64,000 nt of DNA from Rhynochetos jubatus. Its lineage: Eukaryota > Chordata > Aves > Eurypygiformes > Rhynochetidae. A model generated the notes under the pieces. The model searched no databases. It was given only the letters and a program-made list of their open reading frames with translations, and was not told where the DNA came from. The translations under genes were made by a program, and so were the position numbers. This document shows, piece by piece, positions 35,946 to 46,905 of the stretch (position 1 is its first letter; every line of letters begins with the position of its first letter). The DNA lies in NCBI GenBank assembly GCA_027574665.1, contig CM050662.1:3626501-3690500 (forward strand). The letters run 5' to 3'.

Positions 35946-37079
35946 CAGGTAGCTGAAAATTAGCCCATCTGTGCCTTGGGAGAAGACAATGAGAAGTTAT
36001 GTGTTACTAATGGCTGAAAAGCGCTGGCAACACAAAACAGGAAATTTTCAGTAAACTTTTTTCTTAAGGTAATGTAATTACACGGCGTAATCCCCAAATC
36101 TCCTGACTTTTTGGTGGGTTTTGATAAATCTTATGAGGTCTTCATCCTCCTTTCTTTTTCCTCTCCTCATTGCAGCAGCAGTCTTTAGCACTTTGAGCAG
36201 TGCCAGCCGTCTGGCTGGGCCACCTAAAGCAGCAGATGCGGGTAGCATAAACCGCCTTTACAACAGAATAGCTAACGACACGTATCAGGTTTTTCTAAAG
36301 CAGATTGTGTATACCCATCGTGTCTTTGCCACAGCTTCGCTATCTGAATGCAAAGCACCCAAGCCTGTAATACTAGTTTGGACACAATTTCTGCGCCGGT
36401 GGAGTTGGCTGGCTAGAGTGTGGGTCTGGGATGCAGGTCAATGCACACACAAGTGTCAGCGTGGTTCAGATTTAGGACTCCTTTTGTTTTCTCTGCTTTT
36501 GGTCCTTGCTGATCCAGCATGCAAGAAAAAAAACCCCAGCCCTATGGTTTCTTTAAGTGACCTGAGGATCCAACGATAAGGTCTTTAGGGGTTGGTGAAG
36601 CAAAACTCATGAGCATAAAACTCATGCAAACAGTCCAGGCAGGGTAAATAGCTCATGATTTTTTTATTCATACTTTTGTCTGTGGAATAACTGGGAGCAA
36701 ATTGCTTTTCCCTCTCCTAGTCCAAATTATTCAGAATTTTTTTTCTGCTGATTTTTGCTATTCTCCCTTTTGAGAGCATTCACTCTTGAAGATGGCCCGC
36801 TTAGCTCTGAATGGAAAGCAAATGTTGCCTTCACCTTCAGTGAACTTTGAAGCAATTGATTTTTACTAGCATAAAAGAAGAGCTGAGAAGTGACAGTTTG
36901 TGGGCTTTGCGGAGGATGAATTTTGCCATTTCACGACTGTCCGTGCGGGAGGATGCAGGCGTCCCAGAAGAAAGATGACAGATGCTCTTTCGACTCATCC
37001 CCGTTCAGCCACCAGTCCTGTCCTCTTTCGCACGTGGGGTCCCCGCACCGCCAGCTTCCCTGCAGCCGCCATGCAGACG
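35946..37079. other. Anonymous sequence with a 152-codon open frame
   Basis: A plus-strand frame at 36121-36579 (first ATG near 36133) begins with a hydrophobic stretch that mimics a signal peptide (FLFPLLIAAAVFSTL) and contains a second hydrophobic run. No family is recognised, cysteines are few, and there is no clear promoter or splice context. I regard it as probably non-coding. Confidence 0.4.
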
Positions 37080-37530
37080 CTCTAAGCAACCCGTAATAGG
37101 GAGGACTCCAAGGAAAATTATTCTCGCTAGCTTTTGTCTGGTAATCTGAGGTCAAGAAAACAAACTGCTTCCTCTCGGCTTTCTCCAGCGCTGCGGCGAG
37201 AAATGCAGCCAAGCTCCGGCACCGAGAATAAAGGCAGAGTTGGCACAAACACAGGAGCTCCTTAAATGAGTTTGCCATTAGCCGGAAGGGCTGCAAATTG
37301 AAGCGAAGATAAGCCCCTTAGCATTTCCCTTCTTTAATCCAAGCCTCATAAAAGCGGAGATGTGTTCCTATTCAGTGGGCTTTATACAGAGGCAGGTATT
37401 TCATTTACCCAAAAAACCTCTGGATCGGATAAATTATTAATGTTATTTATAAAGGCAATTCTGCCATTCAGCAACTTCTTTTGGATCCCTACGCTTAATC
37501 TCACTGCTTAGCATAAGATACACTCCAGTT
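37080..37530. promoter_or_regulatory. Candidate conserved non-coding segment
   Basis: Sequence of high complexity with an AT-core cluster (GATAAATTATTAATG near 37430, TTATTTATAAAGG near 37445) and several CpGs at 37175-37215. It is free of recognisable repeats for about 450 bp. A regulatory role is inference. Confidence 0.2.
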
Positions 37531-39151
37531 AAAAAGCAAAATCACATTCCCTTACAAGGCCTGCAAAATAACGGAGTGCTGAGGTGCCTGAAAAAAAGGG
37601 TTGTAGTTTAAATTCCGCTTTAAAGACTAATACATTTATCAGTGGCAAACATAAGCCCTGACTTACTTGCTTGTACCCTCCCTGTGTGCTGGGTGGGGAC
37701 TCGCTCGCACGCACTGAGAACCGTCAAAGCTCCTCAGCGAAAGCGATGGAGATGCAAAACAGGCTGGTGCTTGTATGAGCCTCTGTAAGGCTGTTTGGCG
37801 GCTGGGGGGAGCCCTACGGTGAGACAGCAGGGAACCCTCGCCTGTCCTACAGCATGTCCTGCTCTGGGACTGCCACAGCCATGCCTTAGGCTTCTGCAGC
37901 TCAGCCCTACTCCCACTCCATGGATCAGGGTGTTATCGAGGGCAGAGACACTCCAGGAAATATCCAAATGTCTCATTGAGTGGAGGGTTCACGTGGTTGG
38001 GCGATGGAGTCAGGATGCTCAGAGTCCCAAAATGGGTCCCCAGGGATCCTGGGAGTGCTGCCAGCCCAGTGGCACTGAGGATCTCGTCCCCAGCAAAACC
38101 AGCGTGGCACATAACCGTGAGGCGCAAGGGAATAAACACGAGAACATGGGAGTCGCTGTGCACAGCCAACACTGCCATTTCAGTCGCAACAGCGGGACAC
38201 GATGGACCGGTTTCCACAGCGGAGTGCCAGCACTGACAGGTAAAGCAGCAACCTCCCGCCAGCACGGCGGCTATCGGTATTTTGGGGTTAAATGTCCCCA
38301 CTGAGGAAGAGAAGAGCCAGCATCTCCCAAAAAACCCCATGTGCTCTAGGAGGGGAACAATGGCTCCTTGCTCCCACATCAAGCCCACACACAGAATGAA
38401 CTGAAACACAGCCCCCCCGCTGGGGATACTACCACACGCATCCCGGCAGAGGTGCACACAGCCATAAGCCATCCTTCAAATCTGAGGGCGATGCACACAT
38501 AGCATACCAGGGAAGGGGAATCGTAGGGAGGTTTGGAAAACTTCTCATGAAACGTTTTCTCCACGCAATACATACATTCCCTGAAATCCCGCTTTTGGTC
38601 TTTTCCTCTCCAAAGGCTGCACAACAAACTGTTTAATTGAGCAGCCAGCACTGGCTGATGTTTTGTTTCAGCACGATTTGAACCAAGGCAAAGTATTTTT
38701 GTTTGCTAAACTCGCTTCACCTTTTCACAGTAGGGTTACGACAGCAACGCGTGTTTTTCACAGACGGCATCGCCCCTAGGGAAGAAGCTCGGAAGGTTCC
38801 GGAGCCGTTTTCTCTCCTGGGCTTGGTGCCGGGGACGAGCGACGACTTGCAGGTGGCAGCGTGCTTTGCCTTTGATCAGCCGCGAGCAGGGAGGGCTCCT
38901 GCAGCTGTGCTTGAAGCTGGAGATGTCTAAGCTATGGGCACCACAGAGAAGCATACTTTTATGTCAAAACGACTTATAATAAGATTTTAAATTTGTTGAG
39001 GGAGCGGGAATGAAATATTTAAACACAGCATCACAGTAGCATTTTAGTCTCATGAAAATGCTGAAATGCCGTTTGCAAATCAGAAATGTTTTAAAATTTG
39101 CTTTGAAATAGCAGCGCCTTTATGCAACCGTTTTGGTTTTTTTTTTTCCAG
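37531..39151. other. Anonymous non-coding sequence
   Basis: Open frames of up to about 179 codons overlap on both strands near 37.8-38.5 kb, with no family match. The sequence at 38755-38895 has a mild CpG excess. No gene is recognised. Confidence 0.5.
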
Positions 39152-39231
39152 GAAGAAACAAATGGGGGGAAAAAAGCTGAAATATTGGCCATTTCCTCAC
39201 AAATGCGACGTCTGCTTTTCAGTCTGTTCTG
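39152..39231 (+). other. Exon-like 80-bp segment with good splice signals
   Basis: A pyrimidine tract ending TTTTTTTTTCCAG directly precedes the segment, and a textbook donor G|GTGAGT follows it. Two reading frames are open through it. One is rich in Lys and Cys (FPHKCDVCFSVCS), the other reads EETNGGKKAEILA. I do not recognise either peptide. It could be an exon of a coding or non-coding transcript, or a chance pairing of sites. Confidence 0.18.
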
Positions 39232-39804
39232 GTGAGTCTGTTTTGAGCCATCGTTCCCCTACGTTGTTGCATCCAGCATTCAAATTACATTATCTTTGTT
39301 TCTTACACTTACGACAAGACATTTAGGTTGGAGAACTCCACTGGGCATTAGAACTGCTCTGAAGGGTTTGCATGATTTGAAATAAATGCCATAAAACAAA
39401 GAGCAAGTTCATGTATAAAAGCACAGCTGTCCTACTTTTTTTTAATTTTATTTTATTGGAGCAGTTTTCACTTTCTTTAGGCACAGTTTATTCATTTGCA
39501 GTCCTTAATTTCCCCATGTATATATTATATCTTGTTAAACACAAGAAGTCAGCTTGCTGCAGTTCCTCCTCAAGACTCTGATACTCTCTCATCCGACTCC
39601 TTGCTGTTCCCAAGCAGTGCACAGCTCCGGGCAGGCAGCCCAGAGCCACCCAAGGTCTTTGGCCCCTGGGTCTGGGTAGTGTTTGGGCCACTGTGACTGA
39701 ATTTTGAGAAGTGAATTAATTAAAGTGTTTTCAATGGGAAAAGCAGTTCTTTAGGCAGTTCTGGCCAAGTTTGACATTTGAGGTTCAAAGTGCCAATAAA
39801 AAAG

Positions 39805-39970
39805 GGTTAGTCTGTAATAGTGACCAAAATATACTTGAATTCAGTATCTTAGAAGGATCAAAAAGCCCCAAATCCCTTAAGATGATATCTGACTTTAAAA
39901 AAAAAGACCTTCAGATTTGTATACAGTTTGTTCATAGAGTTTTAAATGCAAAATGCAAAGAACTGCAAGG
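39805..39970 (+). mobile_element. Ancient CR1/L3-type LINE fragment (endonuclease/linker)
   Basis: AATAGTGACCAAAATATACT and the following ATTCAGTATCTTAGAAGG block match the region just after the endonuclease SDH motif in CR1/L3 elements. The same part of the family is present near 17265-17300. The match continues, degraded, to about 39970. It is truncated at both ends. Confidence 0.6.
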
Positions 39971-41290
39971 ATAAAATGTTGGCAAGCAGCATAAAAAACT
40001 GCTTAAAATAACATTTGAAAGTGTCAGAATAAATGTATATCATTTATCCAAAACACTAAGGATCCAACATAGCTGATATGGTTGAGGAGTAGAGGAAGCA
40101 TAAGAAAAATCCTTCCGAACAGAAGGCAGGTCTAAACAGAGAGCGTAGAGAGAAGCATGCCGTGGCCAGGTAAATGTACCAAGAGAATGTCAGGCTAGTA
40201 CAAGATTTTAAGGCACGACAGCAGCTTCCTCCACAGCTGGCATGGGTAGGACAGACCTCAGCAGGACAGACCTGGGTATTTTCTGCTCCCCAGGCTGTAG
40301 GGAAAGCTGTGGTAGTCTTAGGCGTTTCTCTTTGGTTCAAGCTGTCCATAACTGACATTTAGGAAGCCAGTGGATCTCCAGCCTGCAAACATTGCTTTTC
40401 TAAACACTCCCTGAGATTTGATCCAAATGAGCCAATGTGGAGCCACTCACAAGTTGCAGATGTACTGGGAAATGAGATAAAATTCACCTCTTTTAGCAAT
40501 ACAATAATCAGAAGCCCACACTGTCTCCACCTGATCCTGATTTCCCTGTTACTCAGCAGCTCCCACACGTTCAGGCCCTGCTTTCTTGCGGGTGATGCTC
40601 TCAGCCATTCCCAGCAGCCAAGCCCGCACCAGCCTCTCTTGCTGCTTCTCTGAGCCCACCTGCGCACACGTATCTCCCAGGCAAGCAAATCTGGCTGCAA
40701 TTTCTCATGCCCTAAAAGCAGATCCTAATCAATGCTGCTCCCACCGTACGGATGGAACAGCACTTAAAACGTAGCCACGCTTGGAAACCTACACCCAACC
40801 GGCGGCGTGTCTGTCGATGCTTTTGGCCCTGCGCCTTCCTCACCCTCCTGCTTCTTGCAGCTACAAACAGGGAGGCGAAACTCCTGCGATCATCGAGCAG
40901 GTGATTAGAGGAAATTGCACCGCTGAAGCATTCTGTGGTGCAGCCGTGTTTCAGCTCTTGACTTGCCTGCTGGTAAGCTGCCAGGGAGAGGGAAGTGTAG
41001 GCATAAAATGAATAGCAGAAGAGATTGCAGGTAATTATGTTTCTTAAGCTGTTAACAGGATTGGCCATTTGATAAATGAGAGGATTTGGGAATGTTTTGT
41101 CACTGACAAGCCATTGTAAGATCCGAGTGGAAACGGGAGCGTTTCTCTTCAGTAGCACACGAAGGAAATTCTCCCGGGATGCTTACATACCGTGAAATTC
41201 ATCTGAAACCTGCATGCCAGCACGTGGAGGTGAAAGAACAGATAGAGGACTCCTTCTGCTGAAAAAAAAAAGTCTCTTACACATGCTATT
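39971..41290. other. Anonymous non-coding sequence
   Basis: No gene or repeat is recognised. Confidence 0.5.
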
Positions 41291-41297
41291 AATTTTG

Positions 41298-41650
41298 TTT
41301 TGGTGCCCCTCGGTGTCCCCAGAGGCTTCTGTTCTTTCATGGTGCCCTCCAACAACCCTGCATATGTTGTTTGGTGCCACCAGGGCCCCTCAAATCCCTG
41401 TTTCCCCTCCAGTTCCCTCAAGGTCTTGGTTTGCTTTTGTGGTTCCCTAGCTAGCCAGAGAGGTGATGGGGAAACAAGTGCTTCCCTCTGTCCTTCTGCT
41501 CCAACAGTGTCCCTCGGGGTGGTTTTAGGTATCGCTGGAACCCCTCTGTTTCTTTTCACATGCCCCCCAAGGGCCTTTCAGAGTGCCCCAGAGCTTTCAA
41601 TCTGCTTTTTGGTGCCCCTTGCCCCTGAAAATCTGTGCTTTGGTGGTCCA
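41298..41650 (+). repeat. Degenerate TGGTGCC-containing repeat
   Basis: TGGTGCC occurs at 41301-41307, 41340-41346, 41372-41378 and 41610-41616, usually after a T-rich word such as CTGCTTTT, with variants at about 41310 (GGTGTCCCC) and 41641 (TGGTGGTCC). The surrounding units are C/T-rich and similar in style but not alignable by eye to one clean period. This may be an old minisatellite or composition bias. Confidence 0.35.
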
Positions 41651-44600
41651 GGAGCCCTCCTTGTGCTCTGTGGACCCTCAGGACTCAGTCCCACCACACA
41701 GCAGGAAAGCAAGGGCAGGACCCACAGTTTCACAGCCATCTGCATGGGGACAGGACACAGGACACAGCCATTTGCCAACAAGCTGGTCTGAAGCAAAAGG
41801 GCAGGATGAGAGCTGGACCTGCTCCAGGGGAGGGGAACCAGGACTCGCCCCAGGGACGGCACATGAGGCTGCTCTGGTGTGAAGGGGTTTGCTCTGCAGC
41901 GAGGGAAGGTGGTGTCGGCAAAGTGAATCGCACAGTTTAAAGTCGTGTTAAAAATCATCACAGATGTCAGCACCACGTGGCCGGTGGCTCCGGGCATCTT
42001 CTGAGGATGTGGCCCTCTCTACCATGACCCCCTGCCCAGTACAGATCTCACTTTCACTGCAGAGCCCAGCACTGGAGGTCAGAGAAAGTGGTTAGCAAAG
42101 AACAAATTGAACTCCCTAAATCTGATCCCTTACGCTGCTTTCTCGGCTGCCTCCCCCAGCCAGGGCAGGTTCCTTGCAGGATCGGAGCCCAAGGCAGCCC
42201 ATGTTTGTGTCCAAGAGCAAAGGAGGAGGAGAAGGCTCCCCCAGGTCTCCATCACAGCTTTTCACTTCTTTGCTTTACCTGGACTTAGCAGCCAAAGCCA
42301 GTTATTTATTTGTACTGCTTTGCTTTTTCTGCACTTATTAGCAGGGAAGCATTGCTGGGAAGAAGCTGGTGCTCCTCAAATCTCATTTTCCCAGCAGAGC
42401 CTGGGCAACAGGCAGAGGAGACATGCTCCTTGCTTCAGTCCTGAGAGCAGCCTGGAGCAAGGGCTGGGTGACCGAGGAAGAGAGGCAGGATGGGGGCAAT
42501 GAAGCTGTTCTCTTTCTCTTATAGTAATCCTACACTGGGCCAGTGATAGCAGAATTCCATCCAGACAGCCTGGACACGCACTCAGCCCCACCTTCTCCCC
42601 AGAGACAGGATGAGCAGCCCCCTCCCTCTCCAGTGCCCCTACCTGGGGAAGAAGCTTCTGTGGTCCTGCCTGGCTGGCATTCCCAGCAGGCACTGGCTGC
42701 CTGTCCCTGAGGAGGTAGGTACAGCAGCAGAATCTCCCAAATCTTTTTGGGAGATTTAGGGACTAGGAAATGCAAGTTCCTGCAGCTTTCTGAGCTCTTC
42801 CCAAGAGCAAAGTGGTGATTCAGGCTGAACAGACTTACTGGGTAGGAAGAAGAGGTTTTGACCTCAGCTGCATTAGTTGGTACAGCATCCCAGGGGGACG
42901 CAGCCTTGGGGGTTCTGCCCTGGTGCCAGCTCCCCAAGCAGAGCGATGTCCTGACCATGAGTCACGCTGCAATTAGCCTGTTTCTATTCCAACTGCAAAC
43001 AACCCCCAAAATCACACAGGGATTCCCTTTCGGGAAGTGGGTTTGGTCTGTTAACACACGCTGCCCCAGCACTCAAGGCTCTTAAGAACAGCAATCACTG
43101 CAGAGACGGGGTTGTGTGAGGCAGAAACCCTGAGCGGCATCCTTATCCTCACACAGCTCATTTGGGCTGCAGAGTGAGGTCTCGCATTCACTGTCACCCC
43201 TCTGGAATGGGCCTTGCACCACTCTGGCAACTTCCCTGGTGGGGTCAGCCCCCACCCACCTCTGCACTTACCCAGTAAATGAAATCAGAGACTTCTCTTA
43301 AGAATAACAAGATGAGACTTAAGCACAGAGGTGGACAAGGCCCAACTGGAGCGGCTGACGCTGCCAGACTTTGCTTCCCAGCCTTTGTGAATAGTGTGGG
43401 CACAAAAAAGATGCTTGGGTTTTCTGCCCTCACACTGCCCAGGATCTGCAGCGATCGCTGTTCAAATTCCAACGAAGTTGGAGGGCCGTTCTCTTTCCAG
43501 GTGCCTTACTATCCCTCCACTGAATAAACACTTCCTACCCCCCATTTAATGGTAACATTTATGAAGCATATTGGAACAAGGACTTCAGCAGCTGGAGCCA
43601 TGTTTCCTGGGCCCTTGCCGAAACGGAGTAAAGAGCAAGCTGGGCTGAAGGGAGCATCTGTGAAGGCAGAGAAATAGCCCCTTCTGGCACTTACCCACTG
43701 CAAGGAAAGAAGAGCTGCTGCAGCAAGAGAGCCATGGCCATTGGCTGCCCTCTTTCAGCTCCGCCAGTTTGGCAACAAGCTCTTTCTGATGCAGAAGATG
43801 TGGGACAAGCTGAGGATGAAGAGCAGAGCAAGGTCTGCCCCAGAGATCTGTTACCAGGGTTTAAGTAAATAATGCACTGAATAAACCAAAAGTTACCTTG
43901 TGTCAGTTGTGGCTTGCTTAACTTTTTATTTCCAAGAGGAAAACTAACCCAGCGTGATGCCAGCATGCTTGATCCCTGCTCAGCACTTCCTGTAGCGCGG
44001 CTCCCCAGCGAGGGCTGCAGGGAACTGGCAAACCCAGGCCCTTTCCTCCTGTGGCAGCTCCTTAAGGAGTAAATGAAGGCATGATCCAGTTCCTGCTCCT
44101 TAAAACAGGGTCTCTGGAAAACAAGGTCACTTACTCTTTGCAGCTCAAGCTGAAATCTAAACTGATGGCCCCAAGCAGTTGGCGGAGGGCAGGCAAGAGG
44201 TGAAATAGCATTTATTCTTAGCAATGTGCACCTAGAAAACAGAGAAACAGCAGGATTAGAAACTCCAGTCACTTTTCCTCTACAAACAAGAGGACTCAAA
44301 CCCCTGTTTTCATCCAAGCACGGCAGGGGTGCAGATACGCACACTGGCTTGTGCCCCCTTGCTCCAGCAGCCTCCAGCCAAGCCCAGCGCTTCACTTCTC
44401 CACACACGGCAGGAGCTAGAGCTTCAGCCATAGCTGGGCAAGGCAAAAGCTCTCCCAAAGCTCATCCAAAAGCACAGGGCAGCCATGGGAACACAACTGC
44501 CACCTTGAGTGGGCTGTAGTTCAAGCAAAGATGCTTTTTCTTGCCAGCACATTTAGGAAAGGAAGATGGTTTGCCAACCCACTCCTGAGGTACATGGATG

Positions 44601-46872
44601 AGAAACACTTCCCAAAGGGCTGACCCACAGCGTCAGTCTTTGCCATTTATAAAACCTTCGCCAGCCGTGGGAAATAGAATGATCAGAAAAAGCTTTTATC
44701 CACAACGAAGAGCATCTGACAAGGGAAGGCCAAGTGAGCTGCTACCTTTAGTGCCAGTTAGCCCTCTGAGACATGTCCACAGGCAACCCCAGCACCATGA
44801 AGACAATCTTGGCCCAGAAGACAACTACCTGCTCTGGACAGCCTCGGCTCAGCAGCTGACCCCCCAGGGGGCAGCCTCCCTGCAGCCCTCGCACCCCTGT
44901 GAGGGCGGCACCAGGCCCTCTGCATGTTCCTCTCAAACTGACTGGGAAACTCTCTAGCTCATATTTTAACTATGTTCCTGCTTGTTTTACCCCCATCAGC
45001 CTTTCCCACGGTCCCGCTCCTGCCTCTGCACTGCAGCACTCCGTGCTTTCATGGCACAGCCCTGAAAACAGCCACCCCCACCACCACCTTGGTAACCGGG
45101 GGGGCTTGCAGAAGTACCTGTGATCACCGTACTTCTGTCTAGCAGCAAGTGATCCCCTCCAAGTCTCCCTGTATGTGCCTTCTGGGCACAACCAACCCAC
45201 CAGGAATGGGGTACACAGATGCCCAAAGACTCCTTGGGGTTTAGCTTCGGTCACTCACCACTTTGGGGCAATTACCTCACATCTCCTCCCATGTTCCCAA
45301 CGTCATCAGGGCTGTGCTCCTCACCAGGGACTTCAGGCTTCTGCCCTGCCAACTCCAACCTAACAAATGCTGTTTGGGAACCGATGCACTGCCAGGAAAA
45401 GCCCAAAATGCCAGAAGCTTCCCAAAATGCCCTGCCTGACAGGGAATAGCATGCACCATGTCCCATCTGATGGCACATTTCTTGTACCCTGCGCAGAGAG
45501 GGGGACATGTGCAGGGACCCCAGACCATCCCTGTGCTGTGACAGGAACAGGCACACACTTTATCTCGCCTTTTCTTCCAGAAGCCATGCTTGGAGTGTGG
45601 AATTTTGTGTGGGGGCCATCTCAGGCCTTGCACAGGGATCCTACCCAGCTATCAGCACCCTTATGCCCACAGGCTCCCCCCTTCCAGCCACCCTCTGTGG
45701 GGTGTTCACACACCAGCTCCAGGCCCCAGCTGCTGCAGGCTCAGCCCCAGCAACCAGAAGTTCTCCCACTCCAGTGCAATGCAGCCCGTGGCAGCTCCAT
45801 TCCCGGGAACCAGACCCACAGCCCATTTCTGGGGCAGAGGCTGCTGCTCCCTGTGCAAGCGCTCCCGCTGACGCAGGCAACGCCCACGTCTGCTCATCCA
45901 CCCTCCTCTCTGCCACATATCCCTGCAATCCAAAAATGCCCACAGACCCTAACAGGAACCAAGCAGTCGCACAGAGAGGAATGAAACTCCCCATCTCCTG
46001 AGTCAACCTGGAGGAGTCACACACCAGCAATCTCTTCGCAGCCCCCCAAAACCCTGGCACTAGAGCTCCCCCACTCTGCAGCAGCACGTTTGAAGCATGC
46101 CGTGGAGCCCAGCAATGCCCCAGCACCTGAAGACAAACCCTGGAGGAAATGGTGAGGAGGCCGAAGGGCCTCAGCCAGGGGGAGTGTGTCTAACCCCACA
46201 GCAGGGATGCAACAGCACTGGGGCTGCCTTCCATCCCTGGGGAAGAGCCTGTGCCATGGCAGAGGGACATCCGCCCTCGGAATGGAGAAGCTGCTCCAGC
46301 TCCAAGGGGAGATACTTAATTATTGCAGTTTCCAGAGACATAAAGAAAAGGACACACACAGCTCCCTGATGCTGCACCTGCTCCGGAGGGGCAGTGGGAA
46401 CCCAGAGTAGAGCATCGATTGATGTGAGAAGAGGCCAGCCAGCAAGGCCTTGGAGGTGAGACAGTGCAATGTTACTGGTTCATATTTACAGAGAAGGAAA
46501 AGGCAATACAATAAAACTTGCTTCTAACAACATATAAAAAGATATACAAGAGCTTGAAAGGGTGCAGGACAGACTTGTAGACATCTGTGCTATTCATTAG
46601 TCTGTGCTCTTTCCCTTCGGAAGATTGTTCCCAACAAAAGAAGGAAAAACACCCCTCACCTGTAGCTCTTCCACCAGTTCCAGGGGCACAGCAGCACTCA
46701 GCCAGCCTGCCTCTTCCCCCAGCAGCCCTGGCACAGTCACAGCAACAAACTCAGCTCAAGGATGCGGCTCTGCCTCCGGTCCCAGCTCCCCTCAACCACA
46801 GCACCGCCGGCTCTGCCCTACTGGATAAATCCTGTGCTCACTTGCTACTCTTTTGGTAAAATGGATGTAACA

Positions 46873-46874
<2 letters not shown>
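41651..46874. other. Anonymous GC-richer block
   Basis: Long overlapping frames on both strands (for example minus-strand 255 codons at 43691-44458 and plus-strand 205 codons at 45367-45984) reflect few stop codons in GC-rich DNA. None resembles a known family. A perfect hairpin lies at 42731-42756. No CpG island core or promoter is clear. Confidence 0.5.
42731..42756. repeat. Perfect 11-bp inverted repeat (hairpin)
   Basis: AATCTCCCAAA, loop TCTT, TTTGGGAGATT. The complementarity is perfect. Chance is possible; no element is recognised around it. Confidence 0.75.

Positions 46875-46900
<26 letters not shown>
46875..46900 (+). repeat. A26 tract preceded by ATTAAA
   Basis: Twenty-six A, with ATTAAA overlapping its start (46872-46877). 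This layout resembles the tail of a retrocopied mRNA, but no known gene body is recognisable upstream. The open frame at 46587-46859 is unfamiliar. Simple sequence is equally likely. Confidence 0.85.

Positions 46901-46905
<5 letters not shown>

Noticed and set aside
38755..38900. CpG-containing stretch as a CpG island promoter
   Set aside because: Too short and too low in CpG by eye. No adjacent exon is recognised.
41301..41320. TGGTGCCCC word as a retroviral primer binding site
   Set aside because: No long terminal repeats, gag/pol-like frames or polypurine tract nearby, and the word recurs several times in the stretch.
43691..44458. 255-codon open frame, minus strand
   Set aside because: No domain, and the opposite strand is open too. 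It lies in a GC-rich block with few stops.
45367..46126. Overlapping proline-rich frames on both strands
   Set aside because: Three or more mutually overlapping frames cannot all be real. The pattern follows C-rich composition.
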